In this document: positions 13,030-25,400 of the stretch, one piece after another
Numbering within the stretch: the first letter of the stretch is position 1
Layout of the letters: each line of letters opens with the position of its first letter
Source of the DNA: Eopsaltria australis
Taxonomy: Eukaryota > Chordata > Aves > Passeriformes > Petroicidae
Direction: 5' to 3'
NCBI GenBank assembly: GCA_034509425.1
Contig: JAVTVJ010000771.1
Location: 496,001 to 560,000, forward strand
DNA length: 64,000 nt
Translations under genes and position numbers: made by a program
Notes under the pieces: generated by a model
Database searches by the model: none
Seen by the model: only the letters and a program-made list of their open reading frames with translations
What the model was told of the DNA's origin: nothing

Positions 13030-13640
13030 TTTGGGGCCCAGGAGCCCCAGCGGTGCTGGTGAGCGAGCTCCAGCTGTGCCTTGCCCCGTGAGCCTGCAGG
13101 AGCAAACCCCGGCGTGCCAGCGCGGAGCCCCTGTTTTCAATCAGCGCTGCTATTTCGGAAGGGAGGATCTGCGCTGCCGGTGTAACCCATGGCAACCATC
13201 CGCGGAGCCGGCCTTCCTGCAGGATGGGAAGAGAGGATGGGGGTGAGGTGGGGGCCAGGGGCAGCGCGGGGGGAACCTCGCAAGTGTTGGGGAGGCAGCA
13301 ATTGGGAAGGCATCTCCTCCCTCCGGCTGCCTGTCCTGCCCCCGCCGGGCAGGAGGTGTCGGTGAGCCCATCCGCATCCCACGCAGCTGGATCATTTATG
13401 GGCAGCGGCAGCAGCAGCTCACCGTCACTTCGTTTGCAGTTTGCCTCTAAATATAGCTGTGCTTTGAGGGAGGAAGGCGAGCTCCTGCCCGCGTCTCGTC
13501 CTCGCTGATGGGGAGAAGGCGCCGTGCAGATGCGGCACCTTCTCCATCCCACATCCCGCACCTGCCCTGCCTCGCTGGAAAAGGGCAGCGAGGAGACACA
13601 AATCTCTCGGGATGGTGGTTAAAGGCCAGCCCAGCCTGGC
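13030..13640. promoter_or_regulatory. Distal CpG-rich patch with MEF2-type site
   Basis: This patch is much denser in CG dinucleotides and GC content than the DNA on either side, apart from the IGSF3 promoter island 22 kb away. It contains a perfect MEF2 consensus, CTAAATATAG, at 13447-13456, and a short GGCAGCAGCAG-type repeat. No TATA box with a clear start or recognisable first coding exon was seen. The long minus-strand frames here (12986-13561 and 13425-14063) are probably open because GC-rich DNA has few stop codons. It could be a distal enhancer, an unannotated promoter, or merely a GC-rich island of no function. Confidence 0.35.
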
Positions 13641-16600
13641 GACAGTGTCCTGCCCAGCTGAGACTGGCGGCTTGCCTGGGTGCTCTGATCCTGACCACAT
13701 CCCAGAGAATGAGCTCTCAGGGGAGACTTTCTCTCCGTGCTTTTTTATTTTCCTTTTAGCAAAAAGTGCAGTGATTGCGTTAGTCCTCACAGAGGTATAA
13801 CACCAAGATTGGAGTAAAAGATTGCCTGTGGATGTCACCTCAGCTAATTCCCAAGCTGAAATCAAACATGTTCTTGGTTGTGCCCCTGCTGCTGGTGCCA
13901 GCCTCGCCAGGGAGCACAGCGTGGCCCAGGCCACCTGCTGCAGACACGGGGACAGGCTGTGGAGCACCCCAGTGGGGACAGCTTGGTGGCACCTCCCAGC
14001 CTGGGACAGGGGCCCTGCAGCAGCCATGGGGCCAGGTAAGGAGGCATGGCTGGCATTCTTCATCGGTACTCATGCAGGTATGATGCTCCCAAATGCAGAG
14101 CTCTCCTTGCCAGGCTGTGACCTACCCCCACCCTTGTGTTCCAGGTGCTGGTGTTGCAAACCACAGCTCTGACCAGGGTGACACGTCAAGGTTTGAACCC
14201 AGCTCCAAAAGACAGGAAAAGAAAGGCCCTGAAGTGCTGACGAGGCATTATAAAAAGTACCAAGCAGAAATAAGAAGCTACTTATGTTTTAAACATAACA
14301 TTAATTAATAAAGAAAAGGGTACACTGTAGACACTAAAAGCCCTCAGATACTGAGGAGAAAAAAATCTCTTTTGCCCATAATTTAGAAACTGCCAGAGCA
14401 TGGTTCCCTAGACCTAGATGACAGCACGGTTGCATCTGGGGAGGAGACCCCTCTGCAGTGGCACACAGGCCTGCTCTGCCCCACAGGAGAAGAGCTTTCA
14501 GAAAAGAGTGTGAGGATAAAAGCAAAAGGTCATTTTCAGACCGCACCACTCCATCACATCAACATTAATTCCTGTTGGTCCGTTACTTTGGATGTAACCG
14601 AATGCAGTGAAAAATGACTCTGTCCCAGTCTGGCAGTACACTTCAGCAAACCTATCTAATAGGTTTATTATAGTTTATTGAGCAACTGTTAGCACAGAGC
14701 AGATCAGAGCAACCACCAAAATGCTAAATGGTCTCGGGAATGATGGCATTCCGGGAAGAATTATTGTGGCAGGATGGGTAACTCAGTGTCTAGGGCCCCA
14801 TGCTAACTCCATCCCTGTCAGAAGAAATAATGGCCAAATTTCCTTCTGAGCCTCATGGCCCATTGGACTAATGTATAGGGGCCAGCCTGTCCAGCACTTA
14901 CAGTGCCTTCAGCTCCACCAGCCTGGAGGATCCTTTTACAGTTCCTTTTTCTGAACAGATTATTCTCAGCATGAGAATCCATGATTCTGCCTCTCCTGTT
15001 ACACTCTGAATGGAAATTCCCTCCTCATGGTGAAGCAGCGAATGTTACTGGGCCACAACCCCTGTGGGGAAAATGTGAAACTTGTGTCCCAGCTCTTGGT
15101 AATGACACAATTAACTGTGGCTGGGAAAGACTTGAAAAACACTTTACTCTTTCTGAAAAAAAATCTCTAAACCTTGTAAAAAAGATGGTCTTGAAAATCT
15201 TCTTTATAGAGAGACCATATTTCATTACCAGACAGAGTTAACAGCAAGGTTAGTTTACTACACCAACATAAAAGTTAAATGTCCAATTACTGTCTCTGGA
15301 AACAATGTCAGGGGGAGAGGAAACAGCAGAAGGCTCCACCAGCATCTGCCTGCAACCTTAACACCATCCTGCCCACCAGATCCAGATTTCTTTCACTCAG
15401 TGTCCAAAGTGAGGGTTTATTCTAGGAAAACTCTCCCTGCAGAGGGAAGTTTCCAGAAGCCACCCCTCCTTTCCTTACAGTCCATTATTTATGTCCCTAT
15501 CTTTTCAGGAGACTTGCAGAGTGAAAATAGAGTGCTGAGGGCATCCTGGGGATTTTACAGCTGCTTGTGATGTTTCAGTGCAGGTCTCCAGAATCCCCTT
15601 ATTTTATGCTAATATAGGGTGTCTACAGAGGGCTGTGGCTTCAGCCACGCTGCATTTGTGAGACTCCTACTGCAGTGCTTGCATGATTATTAGAAGACAG
15701 AGAGCTCTGCTAAGAAGAGGGATTCTGTAATCCTTATTCTCCAGCTTCTGCTTCCATCTTTTCCCAGTCAGTTGATAAACTTCCATTGCACCAGTCTCCA
15801 AATTACTGAGAATATGAGTTCTTCAGCGTCCCACAGCAGTTTCTCTTTTGGATGCTCTGTTTCTCAGCAGAATGACTTGCAACATGCTCTCTGAAGTGAT
15901 TTCATAACAACCTGCAGAAAAATCCTGTACTTTTTTTCCTGATTACAACCCCCACCTCCCCATAACTAATGCACTATTTCTGACACCCACAACCTGAATT
16001 ACCCTATAGCACTCCCACAGAGACTGTATCAGATGTATTAATGATGCCTCTGACTGATTCAGCCCCTGGCACAGAACCATCTTCTCCATTGTCAGGTTAT
16101 AAGGAACAGAGGTTTCCCTCACATTGGACCAGCTGTCAGCATCAGCCTGGACTGAATTTTAAGCTCACAGTCCCCTTCTGGTGTGCATGTGCTACCCAGG
16201 AGTATCTGCCTTTAAAGGTTTCCACTTGAAATACACCAAGAGCAGGCATGGTTGTACACTAGAAAAAGTGCAGAGAGTGGCAGTACCATGCACATATTCA
16301 TATACATAGAGATATAAAAATCCCAGATAATGAATTGGCAGGACCAACTCGGCTGGGTTTTGTGCTTAATGATGTTTCTGAGGAGTACTGCTGCTGCTGC
16401 TGCTTGCAGAACTGGGGGTGCCAATGACGCATGTAATTGAGGTCTCTACTTGGTGAGTTATTCCAGGGAAGTGAAGGAGAAGGAAGAAGGCCAGAAGAAA
16501 TCAAACGTGACCACACTTTTCCCTCATATGACCATAACTGTTAATGTTACTTGAGTGATCTGCTGATAGCACAGGGCCTGATGGCTTCTGGTGCTACTCT

Positions 16601-18987
16601 GTATTAACAATCAAAGAGGAACTTTGAGGCAACTTACCCTCAAGCTTTGCCTTGTTATCCCTCATGTCCCCAGCTAAGGGTATCCTTCCCCTCATCCTGA
16701 TTTTTTTTTCCTTTGAGTAAGCAGAGAAGTTGCCTTTTTTCACCGTGTTTTAATTACAGGAGCCATGTGACCCTTCCTGGAGCAGCTGCCAGAGATTGTA
16801 CCAGTGCAAGATCACTGGGCCAGCAGACTCACAGAAAATATGGAAGTAGGTTACAGGGGGATGAGGGAGGCTGTTAAACACAGCAGGATCCACTTAACAG
16901 AGCACCTGTTAGGGGAGCAGGCAGACAGAACAATACCTGCATGACTTTACTCTTTCTAACAAACCCTGGCTAAGCTCAAGCAGGAGTGTGGGAAGCTGGG
17001 CAGCGAGGGAGGCTGGCAGAGGAGAAGAAGAAATAGCTTAAGGACTGCCTTATCTCTTGGAGAGAGGTTCCTCTGGCCACCTGGAGAGCGTCTCTGGCAT
17101 TTGGCTAGCTGGGTGATGTTTTCCTTCTCCTGACCAAGGTAAAACTGCTCTTAGTTATATGCAGCATGAGGATTTTTTTTTCCCTTCAAATCTTGTATTT
17201 ATATAATCTGTCTGCTGACAGATATAGCCAAATCAAACATCTAAATAGGATTAATGCAGGCAGCTCTTGAGCAAGGCCAGGAATTATGGTTATCAACCAT
17301 AACAGTGAATTTGGGGTGCCTGACCCCTACAACTTATCCTTGAAAAATACTATTCAAATATCTTCTGAATTGGTGAAAAGTAATTTCATATTCACTGAAT
17401 AACAGAGAAGAGTGCAAACTAAAATAGCCAGATCTGAATATCAGAGTATATTTTGGTTTTTTTTTCTTGGTGACAGGAGGATGAACATAATCATAAGTGA
17501 AATAAGTGTTGAGCCATATTTAACCCTCTCAACACCCCATCAAGACCAAACATAACTGTGTCAATCTCTCCAAACATAAAAAAAATTGCCTGACCACAGA
17601 AAACTACACTGTCTGTTCAGTTTTGGGTTCACTCTGCTATTGGAAGGGAATTATTCAGTGATGTCTCCTGCCCTTGGAGGGGATTTAGCTGCAAAACCTG
17701 TGGAAAAGCTGCCTGGATGCCTCCTGGTTCACAGGGAGCCAGGTGGGGTGAGGTGTCCAGGAGACTCCACATCAAGCTTATGGCTGGCTGGATGTGATGG
17801 TCCTGCACACTTTTGTGCTGGGGAATGTGGTGCACAAGGGCATGGCAACAAATATACATTTTTTCCACTCCAGATGGCTCACTCAAATTAATCCTGCAGA
17901 CATAGAGACTGGAAGTGCAGTTCTTACCTCCTGGTGGTTACCAGCAGCCTGTTTGAACAGAGTCGATGACTCCCAGTGGTGTTCTTGATGGGCAATGTCT
18001 CTATCTTTTAAAATCATCCACACAGACAGGTGATTAGTTCCCTTATTGGCATTTTCACCTGCAGAAATGAGAACTGAATGGGCTGAATGATCACTTTGCA
18101 CTGTAATTTATGCATGCAGTCCAATATAGCTCGTACTGAGGATCTATTCCTTTTATAATTGGGACAAATTCCATCTCTAGAAGCTCTTCTTCCAAGAGAG
18201 GATGAAATATTTAAGCCATCACCTGTCTAGCACCATTCAGCTGGTATTTATTTCTGACACATTCATGTCAGTAGAAGGCTTTCCAAGCTCACAGAGATAT
18301 TGGGAGGTTTCATTTATACAATACTGTGAGATTGCCTGATCAAAGGCACACAAGTGGAAATCATTACTGTTATTTTCAGACACATCTTTAATCACAGCCT
18401 CTCCCTATTCATCGCAATCATTGCAATTGTAAATCAGAAGTGAGTTCCCTCACCACCTGGCCACTTGGTGCTCTTTTAATTTCTGCCTGTTGCCTGTGCA
18501 GTGAAATTCCTCCTGCATCCCCCTCCACCTCTCGGTGACGCAAACACGTGCGCTAAAATCTGCTACGATAGCTTCACTTAATGTGGATTTGTTTCTGCAA
18601 AGAGAGGTGATATTGAACTTTCTGAATCTCTCCCGCTAGGAAATGGGGATAATGCTTGGAGCTGTCAATGCAAGGACCATTCATGGTGCCTGACAACCTT
18701 GCTGAAGTGACTGAATTATATTCCTATCAGCAGAAAGTAGGAAATGAGTTAGAGTGATTTAAACATGGGACTAGAGGAATTTGGCCTTTTAACTACAGAA
18801 AGGAATAAGCTTGTTAACACCCTGTTTTCTTGATTATGTATATATTTTTGGTCTGATCATGCACTGAGTCCCAGTGCTGTGGTAGCTGCTGGTCAGGAGA
18901 ACAGGACTTTCTCCTTTCTGTTGTTTTTATTGGATTTGTGCACCTGATATTGGGGTAGAGCTGGTCTCTAGTCTCTCCCAAAACCAG
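13641..18987. other. Intergenic DNA without a recognised gene
   Basis: No exon is recognised. A (CTG)5 run lies at about 16388-16403, and a short perfect inverted repeat, TATGGTT-ATC-AACCATA, at about 17286-17302. AT-rich stretches at 14560-14760 and 18360-18620 have little repeat character and could be conserved regulatory sequence, but that needs an alignment. Confidence 0.55.
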
Positions 18988-19478
18988 TGAGACCCTCACT
19001 TCAAGAAAGTCATTGAAGTGTTGGAGTGAGTCCAGAGAAGAGCAGTGGAGCTGGGGAAGGGTCTGGAGCACAAGTCTGAGGAGCAGCTGAGGGAACTGGG
19101 GGTGTTCAGCCTGGAGAGAAGGAGGCTCAGGAGAGACATTTTCACTCTCTACTACCTGAAAGAAAGTTGTTTGCCAGGTGGGGTTTGGCCTCTGCTCCCA
19201 GGCAACAAGTGACAAGAGGCCATGGCCTCAAGCTGTGCCAGAGGAGGTTCAGGTTGGACATCAGGAAGAATTTATTAATGGAAACAGTGGTTAACCACTG
19301 GAATGGGCTGCCCAGGAAGATGGGAAGTTACCATCCCTAGAAGTGTGCAAGAAATGGCTGGATGTGGTGATTTAGTGCTATGGTGTGGTTGAGTTTAGGT
19401 GCTTTAGATGGTGATCAGTTAAAGGTTGGACTTTATGATCTTGGAGGTCTTTTCCAACGTTAATGATTCTATGATTCA
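18988..19478 (+). mobile_element. CR1 LINE, 5'-truncated 3' end
   Basis: This is the 3' end of a chicken-repeat-1 LINE in + orientation. It starts in the last part of the reverse-transcriptase ORF, where one frame reads [14 protein letters not shown], very close to the usual CR1 C-terminal RELGLFSLEKRRLRG. It continues through the CR1 3' untranslated region (GGTTGGACTTTATGATC, then GGTCTTTTCCAACG). It ends with the family's short terminal repeat (ATTCTATG-ATTC) in place of a poly-A tail. Substitutions and small indels make it old and inactive. Extreme 5' truncation is normal for CR1 copies. This copy shows the window is avian or at least sauropsid. Confidence 0.93.
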
Positions 19479-22400
19479 ATGCACATCCACTTCCTTTTTC
19501 CTCCTATCTCTGCCATCTGTAGGGACTTTGGGAAGTGTGGCAGGTGAGGGTGGAGGACCTGCAGAGAGGCCTGTGTGAAAGAGCCCATTAGAATAATCTG
19601 GGAACTCTACTGGAGATCCACTAGGGCCAAAGATGGCAATCTACTGCACTCCTGAGTTTTGTTTCACAAGCTGGATCTTTTATTTCCAAAAGGTTACAAG
19701 CACACAGAGTGGGGTGACTCTGTCCAGCAGCTCAGGCCAATCCAGCTTGACAATGGCAATGGAAATCTGGCTTGGGTTTGAGCCTGGTTTTGATGTGAAA
19801 ACCGTAAGAGTGCCAAGAAAATGTTGATGTTGCTGACTGCCTCGGCTGACAGCAAATCTCACACATCCTGAGCAGGGAAGTGCCTTCATCCCAGCAGCTG
19901 CAGGTACTGACTCTTTCCATGTGTTTCTCTTTTGGCTGAAGTCCTCTGTGCAGCAGCTGTTGCTGCTTTTATAAAGGCTAAGGTGTTCCCCAGCTCCCAT
20001 AAACAGAGATCAGCGTCTCAGGGGGACAGGAGTGGGAGGTGGAACCTTCCTATCTGAAATCACAAATTCTAGTCTGGGCCTAGGTCATCTGAAAGTTGTC
20101 ATCACTTAGAATTTCAGTCTACTTGTATTTGCCCTGCATGATTAAATATTCATGCTGGGATATTGTGCCATGCACGATGAGAATATTCAATGTAACCTCA
20201 ATGGGAAAACTATGCTGCAGATGTAGTCAATGTCCTGCTGCTTTCTGAAATGAATTCTGCATTTGTCCATTCTCTTGCTTCTCTCTGATGGATGTCAGAC
20301 TAGTCCCAAATGATCGTCCCATTCTGAGAGACTGATTTTTTTACTTACAAACACAAAACCCCTCCTTTTCTTGCCTGATAAGGCAAAGGGGGTAACATGC
20401 TAAATATCCTTCTCACTCCCAGAGGTGGATGATCCATCTGAGGATGAAGAGATTGCTGGGGAGCAAACCCTTTGCTCAGAATCACAGCAGAACAGCTTCC
20501 AGTGCAGCTAACTGGTGGCTAATTTGCTTGGGGCTGGCAGCCCGATGCTTTCAACAGTCTGAACTTCACTTAAAAAAATTATAGTGATTAAGTAAACACA
20601 GCTATAATGGAAATCTTTACTCTGCATATTACAAACCAAAATGGCCATGAAGGGAGCAATTATGAAATCTCAGGACTGTGGTGAGGGGAGGAATCGTTTG
20701 AGCTGTGCTGTTGTTTGTTTTTGTTCATCATTTATTTCCCCTGGGAAACTTGGCTCTGAAACAGTCTCTGCTGCATTGAGAGATTCCTCACATTTTTGCT
20801 AACCCACTTTCCCATCCAGTCTTAAGTAAGATGGGAGGAAATATAAGGGTTTTACATGAAATCACAAGACATCATGGGCTACCTTGGGGAAGGGTTCCTA
20901 GATCCAGTTTCCAATTCCTACCATGAGTCCACAGCACAATTTGCACACCAACTGCCCTCTCTTTTTTTCTGTTAGTCATCAGTGACATGACTGATTTTAC
21001 AAAGACTTGGGGGAGTGGTGAAGATGATGCAGGAGTGGCAGTGTTAAAGCTGCACCAGTGGGAATTGCAGTGATGATTTAGATGTGGTGGTCTTCTATCC
21101 TTCCTGGAGATCTGTGATTGGCCCTACTGGGTCTTTGTACTTGCCTGATTCAGGAAAATTATAGTGTAAAGCTGCACCAGGCTTTCGGCTTCAGCTGATT
21201 TTTGCTGATGTTTGTTCAAGACCAGAGGGAAATTAGCTGGTGGACTAGTCAGCTGTTAGTAGAAAATTGACTGAGAAATAGAGAGCACAGCAGAGGATCA
21301 GTTGGCGAATGATGGGATGAGTGGTAATTCCTAGGTAGCAAAAAGATTGATGCAATCCAAAAACCCAACATACTTCCCAAATGTATATAATAATGGAAGT
21401 TCAAGAGCTGCTTCAAGGGCAGAAACCAACTTGGAGACCTTTTCCTTGACTGAACGGGCTCAAGCAAAGAAAGGGAGTCCAGCATTTCCTTCTGAGCCCT
21501 ACTTAAAGCTGCAGATCTATCAGCACAGGAGGTCAGTGTGGTGTACAAACATCACAGCTAAGCAAAGCCACTGGCTACCAACTGAAAATTGTCCAGGATT
21601 TCCATATGAGGGCAAACATTCCCAGGTAAGGACTGAGTGTGCTTCAGGAATGGAGAGCAACCCACCTAGGCTTGAAAGAAGAGACCAGAAATGTTTGGCA
21701 ATTCCCATCATGTGGTTGTGTGTTAGCTAAGGAAGAAAACTGCCCAGGTAACCATCCAGACTTTCCCCTGGCATCCTAGTGAGCACATCCCAGAGAGCTG
21801 GTGAGTGACATAAGGGAACAAACTTTCTCCTTCCCAGCTAAAACATGCTCACTTCAGGTACAAGGCTTCAGAGCTGAGCTAGCTGGTTGCCAAGGCAGTC
21901 TGGAACAGCAGCACAGTGGGAGGTGTCTAGGGAATAAGGAACTGAGTTTGGTGGGAGAGGGACTGAGGGATGAAAGAAAGGACTTTATTTTTGGGGATAG
22001 GAGTAAATATGGCAGGATTTTGGCAGCAGGCTACAGCTCTTGCCTCAGCAAACCAACCAAAGGTAACCACAGCACACACACACTACAGGAATTGTTACCA
22101 TCACTCCTATTCCAGGGCAATAATAAAGCACATACCTGCAGGGTGGTCTGAAACCACCTCCCCTGCTCATCCTCACTTCTTCTGGAAGCCAATTAAGTCC
22201 TTCCCGAAGAGATGCTACATGAAACAGAGGCTTTTCTGAGATTGGTAATGGCTGTCACCCCAGCAATAATCATAATGAATCACACTTGGGCTCCTGTTGA
22301 GCTAGTATTTTCAAAGAGATGTTGGTTCTCGATCTGTTCATTAATATTAATTAGCAAGAAGTCACGTTTCATTTCCCACTCATGTGCCCAACCTGCAGCA

Positions 22401-25400
22401 TCCTTGTGTGTCCTGTGCTAACGAACCAGATGCCATTTATGGCTGGCACAAAATAATTAGCTAATAGTTGAAGAATACGTATCTCAAGTTATTTAAATAT
22501 TTATGCCAGACTTTTTACATTTTGGCTCCCAGCCCTCATCTGGGGGTTGCAATGCAATTTAGGGAGAATATGAGAAAGTTTTCACAGTTGTCTGCAGAAA
22601 GCTTTAATTATACATTCTCCATATGGATGCAAATGTTTGATGTTATACAGATGTTGGCACCAAGCTGACCACGAGGTACCAGAGCAGAAATAGCAACCTT
22701 CAGCAAGCAGATCAAACTCTAACTCCCTTGTTGTGACTGGATGCTGCATAATGCAACAATCACTCTTTCACCTTCTGATCCATCCTCTTTTGCTCACAGA
22801 CCTCTGCTGTCAAATACCTCCAGCCAAACCCTGCTCCTGGGGGCCTCCAGAGGAGGCTGGGACCACAGATACGTTATCAGTGAGAGCAAGGACAGTCCAG
22901 CACTCAGAGGAGCTGGCATTCCTGGTTTGGAGAAATTGAGAAGCATATCCCCCCTTCTGACTCACAGCATCATGCAGGGATGTTTGTGTGTGTAATTCCT
23001 GGTGTGCCTCCCACTGAAGGAGCAGAGAAGGAGCCTGGCAGACAGGGATGACACAGGGCTGTTAGTTGGGGTTTCTCCTTGAGGATATGCATAGAACATC
23101 TACTCTGTTTACTACTTTATATGTGAATGACATTGATATATGAGGTCCCACTGAAGGCTGATTTTTGCTTAACTCGCCTACCTCTCCCGTGTTCTGACCT
23201 TCCACTCTTAACAACGCAGAGATGATTTGCTTTTGCATAGTCAGGAGCTCAGAAACACCAAATTATCTGTAATGTCTTGAGCACATAATTATATTGAGCT
23301 TATCACTGTGATTCTTGGCACTTTCACCTTACTGTGCCCTCAGTGAGATGCAGTCCCTAAACCAGCTCTGGTGGAGATCCAGTTCTGCTGAAGCTTTCAT
23401 TTTATGGAGCCGGTCTGGGCAGGGAAATGGTGGGAGGTGGGAAGGGGAAATGTTGGTTAATGCATGTGTTAGATGTGATACCAGGAGAAAAGGTGCTTGT
23501 GATCAGTTCTCACATGAGTATCACGCCCTCTAATTAGATAGGACGAGATGGCTGCTGTGTGAGGTGCATCTGGGTCCTGTGAAGGAGCAGTGACCCACAC
23601 CTTTCCTATTTCACCTGAAACCCTGGTGCTCCTGCCTCTGAGATTGCCCATTTTCACAGGTAAGCAGAAATGGGCTTACTCACCAGGTAGATGAAAGGAC
23701 TTCCAAGGAATATGTGGGTGCTCCAGTAGGTAGTGTTGCATTCCACTGCACAGAGCCCTTCCCTTTTAATCAGCCTCTGCTTTGGCGATTCAGCCTTTAC
23801 AGGGAGCTCTTTTCTTTTTCTTCTTTGGACTAAGTTATGAAAACCGTGAAGGATTTCTCAAGGTTCCAGTTAAATTGCAGTTTTTGCCATTCCAATCCGC
23901 TGTTCCATCTCTGCAGGCAAAAACAACTGCATTTTCCCTGCCACTCCTTCTGTGCTGTGAAATAGCTGTCAAGCTCTACCCCAGAGTTAGCTGCATTGTT
24001 GCGGGGGATGAAATGGTTTTTTTCTGTCCATGCACGAAAGTGAATAGATAAATCTCTGTAGATGAAGAGGCAGTTATTTTGTCCTAAAGAGTGGGAAGTG
24101 AATGGAGGAAACAGTGAGAAGACTACAGCGAGCTACAGCTCAAGAATCGGTTCAAGATATTTATTCCTTGCAGAGGCAAAGGAGAGCAGTCCCGTAATTT
24201 TTCTTCTCCTAGGTCGGGAACACAGGAGTGACACCACAGTAACTCACTTCTTCCCTCTTGAGGGATGGCTGTAAAGGCAGTGGTTTTAACTTATTGTATT
24301 TAATAAGGAGCTGAGAGACAATAAAGCAGCAAAATGAAACTTCTGCCCACTGTGTAGCAAAAAGGGGAAAGAGGTTAGACAAAAGTCCAAATGCCAAGTC
24401 TGAAAAGTGGAAAGAAGGAGTGTACTGGTTACAAATCACTTACTCCACAGAGCTGGCCCTGGACACGGTGGATACACTCTCTTTTTGGCTGCCTACAGCT
24501 AACATCACTCCTATCAACATGTTCTGCCGTGGCAGAAGAGCTGTGCTCTTTGCATTGCAATGCAGGCACTAGGAAGAAGGAAACCAAAGTAGTGCTGGCT
24601 GAGGGATGAGAAAGCCCAGCAGGGTTTAGTTTTTAAGGACTGCTTTGTGCACTTTAATGTGTCCATCACTAATTTGTAGCGCCTTGCTCGAAAGGATGCT
24701 CGTGCTGCAGCTCTCACCAGGGCACCAAAGCAATGCACAGGACAGGCTCCTCAGGCCTTGAGAGCTATTCTCTGGATAAGGAGGTAGTCAAAGGAACCTG
24801 GGAATGCTGATAAGGCAGCTGCTTCTCACTTCATTGCTCTATAAACTTCTGCAAGGGTGCAATACAGGCATTAGCCACACTGCCCATGGCATGAGAGGCC
24901 AGGTTGTCATTTGCTGAAAGGCTGACTGGAGGCCCGTGCGTGTTTCTGCTATCCATGATCTGCACTCAGGGGCAGACTAGCTGATCTGCATCTCCAGGAT
25001 GCTAATGAAGAGCTAGGAGGAGGATTTCAGTTGGGTGTGTGCTTTTCCTCCTCTTCTGGAGAGTGCCTCCTCTGTTCTTTTTTAAGTTAGAAAGAAGAAA
25101 GCATGGAGGGCCAAAAAAAGGGACTTGACCAAGCAGTTCTGTCGGAGAAGTTCCTAAGTAAAGGAAAAATCCTCTCTCCCAGTCTGGTGAGAATAACACA
25201 CGGTGCTCTAGTTACTGGGGGCACGGGTGAAGGGAGCTCGTGAGGATGCCAGAAAAAGAGTGCAGCAGGCGTCATTGCATGGTGGTGATCTACTTTCAAG
25301 TGATACCAGAAAAACCTATTAAATATATAACCTCAGCGCCCAGAAAAATGTGTTAAGAGGTTTATTCGTGTAGGAAAAGCTTCATCTTATAAATATAGAT

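Noticed and set aside
14190..14215. tRNA-like B box (GGTTTGAACC)
   Set aside because: No A box, no cloverleaf arms and no terminator were found at the expected distances.
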